Under the pieces are notes generated by a model, which was given only the letters and a program-made list of their open reading frames with translations, was not told where the DNA came from and did no database searches. Of a stretch of 64,000 nucleotides of DNA, positions 36,789-45,084 are shown piece after piece. Position 1 is the first letter of the stretch, and each line of letters starts with the position of its first letter. Source of the DNA: DTU064 sp045588245 (GTDB lineage: Bacteria; Bacillota; Clostridia; Oscillospirales; CAG-272); assembly GCA_045588245.1 (NCBI GenBank), contig JAZNDW010000036.1:17542-81541 (forward strand), given 5' to 3'. Position numbers and translations under genes: made by a program.

Positions 36789-37517
36789 CTACATCTTCTG
36801 TCCGATATCGTCACGCAGCTCGCTTAATATCTTTTTTTCAAGCCTTGAAATATACGACTGCGAGATGCCGAGCATCTCCGCTACCTCCGCCTGCGTGCGC
36901 TCCCGACCGCCTGAAAGACCGAACCTTAACGTTATGATCACACGCTCTCGCTCGGGCAAGCGTTCGACGGCGAGCCGCAGAAGCTTATAGTCTTCGTCGT
37001 GCTCGATGCAGTCGTAGACCTCGTCCTCGCCGCAAGATAAAACGTCGGACAACAGTAGCTCGTTTCCGTCCCAATCGACTCGGAGCGGCTCGTCTATCGA
37101 AACGTCCGCACGTTTACCCGAATTTTTTCGTATATACATCAGTATCTCGTTTTCTATACATCGCGACGCATAAGTAGCAAGCTTGATATTTTTATCGCTT
37201 TTGAAGGTATTTATCGCTTTGATAAGACCTATTGTGCCGATACTGACCAGATCTTCGATATCAACTCCCGTATTTTCAAATTTTTTCGCTATATAAACAA
37301 CGAGCCGCAGATTTCTTTCGATCAGCACTCGCGACGCTTCCTCGTCCTCGCCGAGCTTGCTTATCACCTCCGCTTCTTCCGTCGGTGACAGAGGCGGCGG
37401 CAACGTATCCGCACCGTTAATATAGTATTGCTCACCGTCGCGGATAAAGTCAAATATCCGCCGCACCGCATCGCGCAGGTGATATAAAAACACCGTTATC
37501 TTTTCACCGAACGTCAT
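36789..37517 (-). CDS. sigE: Sporulation sigma factor E precursor
   Basis: The 242-residue precursor aligns with pro-sigma-E. A cleavable N-terminal extension is followed by YYINGADTLPPPLS at the processing region. Conserved regions then appear: RNLRLVVYIAKKFENTG, EDLVSIGTIGLIKAINTF, YASRCIENEILMYIR, DWDGNELLLSDVL and LGISQSYISRLEKKI. The start is ATG 37517 after AGGGGG; upstream in-frame codons run into spoIIGA. Sigma-E directs early mother-cell genes. Its protease SpoIIGA is encoded 28 bases upstream. sigG, a frequent third gene, is not next to it here. Confidence 0.96.
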   Translation of the reverse strand: MTFGEKITVFLYHLRDAVRRIFDFIRDGEQYYINGADTLPPPLSPTEEAEVISKLGEDEEASRVLIERNLRLVVYIAKKFENTGVDIEDLVSIGTIGLIKAINTFKSDKNIKLATYASRCIENEILMYIRKNSGKRADVSIDEPLRVDWDGNELLLSDVLSCGEDEVYDCIEHDEDYKLLRLAVERLPERERVIITLRFGLSGGRERTQAEVAEMLGISQSYISRLEKKILSELRDDIGQKM

Positions 37518-37545
37518 ACCGTCCCCCTTTGTTATTACACAAAAT

Positions 37546-38397
37546 TCACAATAGTTCCGCAGGAATAATTGCGTCGTGACCGCCAAAATCACCGTCGATA
37601 CGGCTGATCGCAAGAAAGCAGTCAACATTTCTTCTGCCTCTGTGCGAGCTGACCGTAACTTCATCCGGGCGGTAACCGAGTAAAATACCATCGCCCGCAA
37701 CCCCGGAAACGGGAAGGATCCTGATCCTTGAGAGCAGCGACGGCGATATTGATTCAACGGCAAGCGCCGTATCGTCCGCCAAAGCGGCGGCTATGACCTC
37801 CGCAGGTAACACCTCCGCCACAGTATTGGCACGGACTACGAGAGCAGGACGCCCCGACAGCGGCTCACGAAGAAAGCTTCCGCTGTCGGCAAGCGCCGAC
37901 AGCGTGCGCGATCTGCCGCCGTCAACAACGGTGACTCTCCGCGTGCCTGCGAATGAACGTCTCCCTGCAATTCTGCCTGCGGCGGCGGTGATCGCTGCCG
38001 CCGTTGCGGCGACGGAGAAAAGAAGCTCTCCGCCCTCCGTACCGCCATTGAGCGAATCACGGTATCCTCTGCCGACAGACGAGATCGCCGTCATCGCGCC
38101 GCCAAGCGCGGAGCCGACGGCGAACATTAGCACCGACGCACCGAAATATCCGAAAGCACCCGCTTTTTTATATGCGCATACGCACATAGATCCGCAAACT
38201 GCAACAGACGCCACACCGTATACCACGCCATCCATATCAAAGATCAGTGCCGCCGTCGCAAACGCGGCACCGAGCGATGCTGACAGACACATCCTCCACG
38301 TCACCATGGATAACGACATCAGCCGTCCCGTTATGTAAAGCGTTACAAAATCAAGGCTCCAGTTAACGATGAAAAGAACGTCAGCGTATACGGTCAC
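37546..38397 (-). CDS. spoIIGA: Sigma-E processing protease SpoIIGA
   Basis: The 283-residue protease starts at GTG 38397 after AAAGGGGG, giving MTVYADVLFIVNW at its N-terminus, the family's opening. Five hydrophobic helices fill about 1-130. The C-terminal aspartic-protease half has the catalytic DSGSF motif at D171-S-G. It cleaves the pro-sequence of sigma-E at the septum. It is directly upstream of sigE on the minus strand. Confidence 0.93.
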   Translation of the reverse strand: MTVYADVLFIVNWSLDFVTLYITGRLMSLSMVTWRMCLSASLGAAFATAALIFDMDGVVYGVASVAVCGSMCVCAYKKAGAFGYFGASVLMFAVGSALGGAMTAISSVGRGYRDSLNGGTEGGELLFSVAATAAAITAAAGRIAGRRSFAGTRRVTVVDGGRSRTLSALADSGSFLREPLSGRPALVVRANTVAEVLPAEVIAAALADDTALAVESISPSLLSRIRILPVSGVAGDGILLGYRPDEVTVSSHRGRRNVDCFLAISRIDGDFGGHDAIIPAELL

Positions 38398-38433
38398 GTC
38401 CCTACCCCCTTTCGTCCGAGCAATAAAAGTATA

Positions 38434-38471
38434 GCCCACCCGACGCGCGAATCGAGTCGCATCGGGTGGGC
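38434..38471 (-). terminator. Probable terminator of the DUF1015 gene
   Basis: A perfect 10-bp GC-rich stem (38434-38443 with 38462-38471) sits 40 bases after the stop. The T-run on the minus strand is interrupted. Confidence 0.6.
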
Positions 38472-38510
38472 ATATCTGCTCTATTTATAACGATTTTATA
38501 GTGGGAACGG

Positions 38511-39788
38511 TCAAACGGAAAGTTCCCCGTCGTATTTTATGCGTCGTGCCTCTACGTAGTACCGCTTATCGTGGGCATGCCCCATCGAAAACGTCTTTCT
38601 CGGAAGGGAGCCCGACTCAACGACCGACGAAAAGAGATCCGACTTCTTCATTCCGTCAAATACAAAAGCTACGGCACCGTCGGCGTCGGCAAGACGGCGC
38701 ACGGTATCCTCGCCGTGGATATAGTCGATCTTACATTCGGTATGGGCGGCAACGTATGCGTCAAGGAATATTCCGAGCGAGCCGACCGTGAGCGGATGCG
38801 GCGCGGACTCGAAAACGATCTCTCCTTCTTCTGACTTCGTTATATAGGTCACGATCTCTTGGCGTTCGTGTCCGCAGCTTGCTTCTGCGGCAAACGAGCG
38901 AAGCTCCAAAAGAAGCGCGTCCGTGTCCGCGTTTGTGACGATCCTGTAAATAGGCTCAAAATTGAGCGTGTCATCGTGCAGGTTGACGATCTCTGCCATG
39001 GCATAGCGGGCGGGGTGTACGGCACGAAGCTCTTCGGGAAGATTCGGCTTGAGCGTTTCCCACCACGATTTTGCTGTTGCAAGCGAGTGATTGCCGTCGC
39101 CGACGGCAAAAACGAGCGGATCTTCACCGCCTGCGGCGGTGTCGGCAAGGTCTGAAAGTGCAACTCTGATGCGCTCGCATTCCTCTCGGAGAAGCTCATA
39201 TCCGCGGATGTGACCTCCTCCGCCCGAAAGGTCAAAATCGTATACGGGCTCGCCCGAGATCCCGACGTTTTCAACGACGGTGCGTTCTCTGTCGTCTATC
39301 AGTATCATAATATGTGGCAGCTCGATCGGCGCACCCGAGCGAATGCGGACGCGAGGCGGGATGCGGTCAAGCACCGTCGCCTCCGTCGCTCTGATGAGCG
39401 ACTTTGAGCCGACGGAATAATCGTATTCCTCAAGGTCGAATATTCCGACGACGCCGCGGCGGATACCGCCGTCCGCGAGCGTGCGCTCAACGTACATCAT
39501 CGATTCTCCGCTGCCAGAAAGGTAATTATATAGATAATTCCGCATCGTGCGGTTGATGGTGTCGATTCTTGACGGGGTGCCCTCGGACAAAAACGCTTCG
39601 GGCAGGATGCATTTAAGCGTTGACGGAGCCTCGCCTACAAATTCTTCAATCCTGTGCCAATACTCAGGCTCGGACGTATACTGATCACACGCAATGACTC
39701 CCCAGCGGCTCATGTCGGCACCGCGCGGCGGCAAAAGAATGTCTGTCGGGCGGAATGCATTATATATTCGTGTCTTTATATCGTTCAT
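38511..39788 (-). CDS. DUF1015 family protein
   Basis: The 425-residue protein shows family segments RPTDILLPPRGADMSRWGVIACDQYTSEPEYW (N-terminal) and FAVGDGNHSLATAKSWWE (about 213-230). No catalytic role is established. Some members are near serine or threonine metabolism genes, but nothing in this neighbourhood supports that. It is a single-gene unit between spoIIGA and the anti-sigma gene. Confidence 0.9.
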   Translation of the reverse strand: MNDIKTRIYNAFRPTDILLPPRGADMSRWGVIACDQYTSEPEYWHRIEEFVGEAPSTLKCILPEAFLSEGTPSRIDTINRTMRNYLYNYLSGSGESMMYVERTLADGGIRRGVVGIFDLEEYDYSVGSKSLIRATEATVLDRIPPRVRIRSGAPIELPHIMILIDDRERTVVENVGISGEPVYDFDLSGGGGHIRGYELLREECERIRVALSDLADTAAGGEDPLVFAVGDGNHSLATAKSWWETLKPNLPEELRAVHPARYAMAEIVNLHDDTLNFEPIYRIVTNADTDALLLELRSFAAEASCGHERQEIVTYITKSEEGEIVFESAPHPLTVGSLGIFLDAYVAAHTECKIDYIHGEDTVRRLADADGAVAFVFDGMKKSDLFSSVVESGSLPRKTFSMGHAHDKRYYVEARRIKYDGELSV

Positions 39789-39862
39789 GTGTGTCTCCGT
39801 GATAATGTGATGTATTAAAGTATATCACATTATGTCGAATTCGGCAACGGAAATTTCAGCAC

Positions 39863-39893
39863 GAAAAAACCGCGCCACAGGCGCGGTTTTTCG
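39863..39893 (-). terminator. Terminator after the anti-sigma-like gene
   Basis: AAAAACCGCGCC (39865-39876) pairs with 39880-39891 across a three-base loop and ends in a T-run on the minus strand. It lies 7 bases after the stop. Confidence 0.9.
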
Positions 39894-39899
39894 TATAGA

Positions 39900-41291
39900 T
39901 CAATAGTATATTTCCTCAGGGGTTACGTTCATATTGATCTCATCTCCGAGATTCTTTATTATCAAATCCTCCAAAGCCCCGATAGCTTCTATCTGTTCCT
40001 TGCTGAGTGTAAACTGTTGATACGTATATTCCGTTTCCACAACGTACTTGTTGGTTAGCTCACCTTCGGCTGTCTTATTCCATGACGTTACGGATTTTTT
40101 TATAACGCTGCCAAATCCGTTGTAGGTGTATACGGATTCAGAACCGCTGCCAAAAGCAACCTCCCCGTTCTCATCGTATTGAGTGTAGTCCTGTTGCATT
40201 TTCGCGATCTTTTTTGTGTCGTCGTATTCGATAGTATAGGATAGATCGGTGAGGATCTGTCCGTTTACATACTCCGTTATCCTTGTGATATTCCCGTATT
40301 CGTCGTATTCGTTAACGGTTCGGCTCCCTTCCTCTGCCATGTTATTATAATACTGTATCAGAATACAATTTCCTTTTTCATCATAAGTAAGACGGTTTTC
40401 GGAGGTAAATACCAATTCGCCGTCAACAGATTCAAAATATTTATATGACAGCATATTTCCGTTATCGTCGTATTCACCCGTCTGCATAGCATTAACTGCA
40501 CCGTATCGAACAAGCTGTAACTCCGTTAAGTTTCCGTTACTGTCGTAAATCTCTACGGTTCCCTCTTTTTCTGTACCGAAGGCATCAATTTTTTTGGTTT
40601 CTTTCCGAAGTCCCGTATCGCTGTACGTGTATGAATATACCGTTTCGTATATCGTACCGTTTTCATCATATATCTCGCGCAAGACATTACCGTATTCATC
40701 ATATATAAGCTTTGGATTGGTGATATCGCTTCCATCTGCCACCGAATACATTTTATAATCATATATTTTTCCGTTATTAATCAAATATTCTTTTTTTATC
40801 TCGTCAAAGTAAACGGCAACAAGCTTGATTATATTTCCATCTTCATCGCACGTAATATGATATTCCGACATCATATCGGAGTCAGTCATGGCAATAAGAG
40901 TACCGTTTGCATTATATTCATACGACTGCTCCGATAACAATCCGTTTGTATTGCTCGATTTTATAGACGTGCATAAAAATATCGTTTCCGTCACAGCTTC
41001 CGCGCCTGTTTCCGTATCATCTGTGGTGTCCGCCGGCGGCGTCGATATACTGTTACGCATCAGAATGAACGCGATCACAATAACGGCTGCAAGCACGACG
41101 CACGCAACAGCCGTAAGTACGCTTTTGAGAGTGTCCGACACCGTGCCGACGACGTAGACAGGCATATCTGACGATTCAGATCGCTTTTCCGTGAGCACTC
41201 CCGCAATGTGTGTTGCAGCTTTGTCCGTAACGGCTGAAACGTAACGCTCGTCTATCATAGATAAAGCTTCCGCAAGTATTGCTCTATTCAT
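39900..41291 (-). CDS. Putative anti-sigma factor with YD-repeat ectodomain
   Basis: The 463-residue protein has a short cytoplasmic N-terminus (about 1-55), one membrane helix (about 57-78) and a large extracellular part. The ectodomain contains about eleven repeats around Y-D-x-x-G-N (LIYDEYGNVLRE, EIYDSNGNLTEL, GEYDDNGNMLSY, LTYDEKGNCILI, NEYDEYGNITRI), as in RHS/YD proteins. Its ATG overlaps the sigma-factor stop by four bases (ATGA), so translation is coupled. By context the N-terminus should bind the ECF sigma factor and the ectodomain should sense something at the surface. The anti-sigma function is inference from position and topology, since no zinc-binding or ASD motif is visible. 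Confidence 0.72.
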   Translation of the reverse strand: MNRAILAEALSMIDERYVSAVTDKAATHIAGVLTEKRSESSDMPVYVVGTVSDTLKSVLTAVACVVLAAVIVIAFILMRNSISTPPADTTDDTETGAEAVTETIFLCTSIKSSNTNGLLSEQSYEYNANGTLIAMTDSDMMSEYHITCDEDGNIIKLVAVYFDEIKKEYLINNGKIYDYKMYSVADGSDITNPKLIYDEYGNVLREIYDENGTIYETVYSYTYSDTGLRKETKKIDAFGTEKEGTVEIYDSNGNLTELQLVRYGAVNAMQTGEYDDNGNMLSYKYFESVDGELVFTSENRLTYDEKGNCILIQYYNNMAEEGSRTVNEYDEYGNITRITEYVNGQILTDLSYTIEYDDTKKIAKMQQDYTQYDENGEVAFGSGSESVYTYNGFGSVIKKSVTSWNKTAEGELTNKYVVETEYTYQQFTLSKEQIEAIGALEDLIIKNLGDEINMNVTPEEIYY

Positions 41292-41845
41292 ATTATGTAC
41301 CCCTCCTCACGCAAAAATTTACTTAGTCTGTCGCGTTGGCGCGACAGTCTCACCGACGCTTTATTCACGCTGATCGTCATCGACATCGCTGCCGCAGCTA
41401 CCGACTCACACAGATAATATCGTCTGACGAACAGCTCGCGGTCAACGGGACGCTCGCGCTTCAAAAATGCGTTTATAGCCGCTGCAAGCTCCGACGCGCT
41501 TATCTGCTCCTCCGTCCAGTTTGGCGCCGATATCGCGTCGTACAGCTCGTCAAGAGACTTGTCGTATTCGCTGTTTCTTAGCTTTGTGGTGTTGTACGCA
41601 CACTTTTTTCGAGCTATATTCCGCGCAATGCCGCACGAGTACGCCGAAAGCGAATTCGGTCGCTTCGGCGGTATCGTGTCCCAGACGCAGAGGTATGTAT
41701 CGTTGCAGCACTCCTCAGCGTCTGCACGGTTGCCGACGATGTTCATCGCCACACGCATCAACAGCGCTCCGTATTTCGCCGTCAGCTCCGATATTGCACG
41801 CTCGCTCCGCGCGAAAAACATCTCAATGATTTTCTCGTCTTTCAT
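41288..41845 (-). CDS. ECF-type RNA polymerase sigma factor
   Basis: The 185-residue protein starts at ATG 41845 after AAGGAG. Region 2 (about 20-90) contains VGNRADAEECCNDTYLCVWDTIPP. A linker follows, then region 4 (about 120-185) with a helix-turn-helix SVAAAAMSMTISVNKASVRLSRQRDRL. It is translationally coupled to the downstream anti-sigma-like gene. The promoter it recognises cannot be deduced from this window. Confidence 0.9.
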   Translation of the reverse strand: MKDEKIIEMFFARSERAISELTAKYGALLMRVAMNIVGNRADAEECCNDTYLCVWDTIPPKRPNSLSAYSCGIARNIARKKCAYNTTKLRNSEYDKSLDELYDAISAPNWTEEQISASELAAAINAFLKRERPVDRELFVRRYYLCESVAAAAMSMTISVNKASVRLSRQRDRLSKFLREEGYII

Positions 41846-41991
41846 TGTTTTTCTCCTTCTTGTATTTTGGACGCAGACTATTCTCCGCCCTACACCATAT
41901 AAGTACGCTTTTTTTGATAAATCTTTCACTTTTTTCAAAAATTATTTTTTATATTTTTATTATAGCATTATTTTATATTCATTTGACGTCC

Positions 41992-42020
41992 TTGACATAA
42001 TATCTTTCGTTTTATAAAAT
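41992..42020 (+). promoter_or_regulatory. Sigma-A promoter of the GH43 gene
   Basis: TTGACA (41992-41997) and TAAAAT (42015-42020) are 17 bases apart, 39 bases before the ATG. Confidence 0.75.
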
Positions 42021-42059
42021 AAAATGGGAAACAAAATTTCTGTTTTTGAGGTGTAAATT

Positions 42060-43667
42060 ATGGCATTCATCAAAGCATACACGCGAGATATCGTCGACAG
42101 ACGGACGTACCCGAGCGCGCTCGCCCATAGCGTTCATTTTGCCGTAAGCTATAACGGTGTCGATTTCACTCCCCTCAAAGGTAACTACGGTATCCTTTTT
42201 CCTCGCGCGGAGATAGGCTCGAAAAACGAGATCCTCGAACGCGGAGCGGCATCTCCGAGGATCGCCGACCTCGGCTATAAATACGTCATCGTTGCCGAGT
42301 ACGTCGATGCGGCAGGTAACGTGATCGACGAAGAATCTCTTTGGGCGTGGGAAACGTTTGATTTCGTCAGCTTTTCCGAGTCGGGACTCGTCAAAAAGTC
42401 CGAGCTCTTGCGTGAGCTGTCGGTTGCAACCGAAACTATAGCTATCGAAACATCGCTTATCGAGGACATCATAAACGCATACATGCCCGTTCATTTCGTC
42501 CGCGCAGACCTGCCCGAAAGCGTAACGCTCTGCGATATTTCCGAGCTTGACGTCGTCCGTGCCGTCTGCCGATATTCCGACGGCTCGACTGACGTAAAGC
42601 CGATCGTTTGGGACACAGAATCGGTCTGCGGCAAGGGTACATACAAAATAAACGGACAGATCATACAGCCCGAGTTTTCCTCGCCGTGTATCGAAGGCTT
42701 TGCCGATCCGACGGTGTTCCGATGGGAAGATAAATGGTACTTTTTAGCGACGAACGACAAAACGGGAAACGTCGGATTGTACGCTTCTCGCGCCGACACG
42801 GTAGAGGGACTGTTCACCCCCGACAATCCGCCTGTATGCATTTTGCCGTATAACGAAGAAAAAGGCTTGATCTCGACGTTCTGGGCGCCCGAATTTCACG
42901 TGATCGGCGGCGAGCTTTATATACTTTTCGCCGTCGGCGGAAAGGTATGGTCGCCGCAGTCGCACATGATGAAGCTGAAGCACGGCGGCGACATTCTGTC
43001 GCCCGACTCGTGGTATGATCCTGTGCGGATGATGAAAAAGGACGGCACCCCTCTCGGTGTCGGAGAGATCACGCTTGACATGACGTATTTTTCCGCGAAC
43101 GGACGCCACTTTGTCGCGTGGTCACAGCGCACGTTTTCGCCCGTTGACTCGGGTTCGATGATCTACATCGCCGAGATCTCGCCCGACGTGCCGTATCGAC
43201 TCATAAGCGATCCGACGCTGATAGCGCGTCCGCTTTATGGCTGGGAGAATCAAAGCGGCACCGTCAACAACGAAGGCCCGTACGCGCTTTTGCGCGACGG
43301 CAGGATATATTTAGCGTATTCGGGCGGCGCTGCCGGCGGATATTCGTATTCGCTCGGCTATCTAATCGCCGACGCCGACGCGGACCTGCTTGTTGCGGAA
43401 AGCTGGCGCAAAACGATCACGCCCGTTCTGACCTCGTACGATACTGTTGACCGAGAGGGATCGGGACACAACGCGTTTTACATCGGAGACGACGGCAAAA
43501 CGATGATAACGTATCACGCGCAAAGGCTGAACTCCGACGGCAAGCGCAACACGTACATCCACCGCGTTCATTTTTCGCACAACGGTTATCCGATACTCAA
43601 TATGATCCCCGAACGCGATCTGCCAAGCGGCGCACACGCCGTCAGCATCACGGTCACGATCGAATAA
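42060..43667 (+). CDS. Glycoside hydrolase family 43-like enzyme
   Basis: The 535-residue protein has no signal peptide, so it should act in the cytoplasm. Its N-terminal part (about 25-140) looks like partial propeller strands. Residues about 150-200 resemble a bacterial Ig-like (Big_4) segment (YSDGSTDVKPIVWD). The catalytic beta-propeller follows: FADPTVF provides the likely general base (D216), WAPEFH sits at 275-280, and a later NNEGPYALL Glu is a candidate acid. GH43 members remove arabinofuranose or xylose units. A GH127 gene elsewhere in the window suggests arabinose-containing substrates. Terminator and promoter are its own. Confidence 0.82.
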   Translation: MAFIKAYTRDIVDRRTYPSALAHSVHFAVSYNGVDFTPLKGNYGILFPRAEIGSKNEILERGAASPRIADLGYKYVIVAEYVDAAGNVIDEESLWAWETFDFVSFSESGLVKKSELLRELSVATETIAIETSLIEDIINAYMPVHFVRADLPESVTLCDISELDVVRAVCRYSDGSTDVKPIVWDTESVCGKGTYKINGQIIQPEFSSPCIEGFADPTVFRWEDKWYFLATNDKTGNVGLYASRADTVEGLFTPDNPPVCILPYNEEKGLISTFWAPEFHVIGGELYILFAVGGKVWSPQSHMMKLKHGGDILSPDSWYDPVRMMKKDGTPLGVGEITLDMTYFSANGRHFVAWSQRTFSPVDSGSMIYIAEISPDVPYRLISDPTLIARPLYGWENQSGTVNNEGPYALLRDGRIYLAYSGGAAGGYSYSLGYLIADADADLLVAESWRKTITPVLTSYDTVDREGSGHNAFYIGDDGKTMITYHAQRLNSDGKRNTYIHRVHFSHNGYPILNMIPERDLPSGAHAVSITVTIE

Positions 43668-43672
43668 CAATT

Positions 43673-43729
43673 ACTCCCCGTAAAACAGCGACGCTTTTGC
43701 GTAATCCGCTGTTTTACAGGGAGTTTTTT
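43673..43729 (+). terminator. Terminator of the GH43 gene
   Basis: An 18-bp stem with one mismatch (43673-43690 with 43707-43724) ends in T6. It may also serve the convergent gene at 43737. Confidence 0.88.
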
Positions 43730-43736
43730 CATATTA

Positions 43737-44282
43737 TTATGCCGCAACGTCGCCGTCAAGGCTCCACAAGAGCACAAGCGAGCCGTCGCTGTTTTTATAG
43801 TATACGCGGTTGATCCGCAGGTCGAGATACGACTCTACCCCTTCGGGAGTTTTATAAAGCTGAACGTCACCAAAGCAAAGATTATCCCCGTCGGCGGAAA
43901 GGGAGAACTGACTGAATTGCGCATTTTCCGTCATGCTGAACAGCCGTCCCCACGTCGTCGTTTCACCCTCAATATACCACGAGCGGTACTCTATTTTATG
44001 CTGTAGATCTATGTAATCGTGCTCAGCATCGTGGATCAGTCCGCCGCGATATGCAGTGTGCTTGATTGGCGCATTTGCGTGAAACGTAATGACGCCGTCC
44101 GTAACCTCGCACCGTATGCCTCCCTCGATGTCTCCGTAATCCATGGCTTTCGGAATAAAGAATAACAAATACACCACAGCGAACAGCACAAATATCGTAA
44201 GCGCCGACAGCGTTATAAAATTCGTCACGCCGCCAAGGGTGATCTTTCTTTTGTTCATGTTATTTTCATAGCCGTATATCAT
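43737..44282 (-). CDS. Membrane-anchored protein of unknown function
   Basis: The 181-residue product has one hydrophobic segment (about 21-42). A beta-rich extracellular or periplasm-like domain follows, with Ile/Tyr/Asp strands (IRCEVTDGVITFHANAP, YRSWYIEGETTTWGRLFSM). The start is ATG 44282, eight bases after GGAG; an ATG at 44258 is a possible alternative. No family is recognised. Confidence 0.55.
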   Translation of the reverse strand: MIYGYENNMNKRKITLGGVTNFITLSALTIFVLFAVVYLLFFIPKAMDYGDIEGGIRCEVTDGVITFHANAPIKHTAYRGGLIHDAEHDYIDLQHKIEYRSWYIEGETTTWGRLFSMTENAQFSQFSLSADGDNLCFGDVQLYKTPEGVESYLDLRINRVYYKNSDGSLVLLWSLDGDVAA

Positions 44283-44489
44283 AAACCGTTCTCCGTTTCC
44301 GAGGCACCTCACCTACACTATATATGTCGCCATTCGGATCAAAATCTTTCACAAAAATGATAATGTTTTTATTTTATTAACAATTTACACGCGGTACTAA
44401 TTTATATTGACGTCATTTGTTGCGCGAATGTTTCCTCATTCACCATTTCGTAACAAATTCGTGATTTTATTTTCAAAATATTAATTAAT

Positions 44490-44550
44490 AAGGTTCCTTA
44501 TCATCTTGACGTTTGTTTTCTATGGGTGTAAAATAATGATAAGGAATCTT
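44490..44550 (+). promoter_or_regulatory. MarR-operon promoter flanked by a 15-bp inverted repeat (operator)
   Basis: TTGACG (44506-44511) and TAAAAT (44529-44534) form a 17-spaced promoter. AAGGTTCCTTATCAT (44490-44504) and ATGATAAGGAATCTT (44536-44550) are complementary apart from one position and exactly flank it. This is the expected layout for autoregulation by the downstream MarR protein; binding is inferred. Confidence 0.75.
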
Positions 44551-44578
44551 ACTAATCACAAAATTGAAGGGAGCAAAA

Positions 44579-45052
44579 ATGACAGGTTTTGACTTAATGA
44601 AGCTGCTTCATCGGTTGGAAGCGCAGTCACGGCGCGATTTCATGCCTCAGCACAGCCAGGAACACCATCATCCGCCGCACGATGCACCGCCGCCGTTCAA
44701 CGTTCACCACGGCAAAGGCCGCATCATCTCCGTTTTGTTCCGCCACGCGGGAATATCGCAAAAGGAGCTTGCCGAACGCCTTGCCATACGTCCGCAGTCA
44801 CTTTCCGATGCCATATCCAAGCTTGAAACGGACGGGCTTATTTACCGCGAACGTTCCGAAGAGGATAAACGCGAACTTTTGCTTTACCTGACAGACTCGG
44901 GAAAACAAAGAGCCGAGGAAGTGCATCAACGCCGCACTATGCGAGCGGAGGAATTTTTTTCACCGCTGACGAATGAAGAAAAAGAAACGCTCGGAACACT
45001 TTTACAAAAACTTTGCGATGCGGACGAAAACAAGCAGTCTCCAAACAATTAA
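44579..45052 (+). CDS. MarR-family regulator with His-rich N-terminal segment
   Basis: The 157-residue protein starts at ATG 44579 after AAGGGAG. A winged helix occupies about 58-107 (ISQKELAERLAIRPQSLSDAISKLETDGLIYRE). Residues 25-44 carry seven histidines with prolines (QHSQEHHHPPHDAPPPFNVHH), placed before the first DNA-binding helix. The gene is directly upstream of an ABC exporter whose C-terminus is also His-rich, so a metal or ligand link is possible but unproven. The regulator probably represses the operon at the palindrome flanking its promoter. Confidence 0.88.
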   Translation: MTGFDLMKLLHRLEAQSRRDFMPQHSQEHHHPPHDAPPPFNVHHGKGRIISVLFRHAGISQKELAERLAIRPQSLSDAISKLETDGLIYRERSEEDKRELLLYLTDSGKQRAEEVHQRRTMRAEEFFSPLTNEEKETLGTLLQKLCDADENKQSPNN

Positions 45053-45084
45053 GTAAATTATAAATATAGAAAGGAAATATTTTT

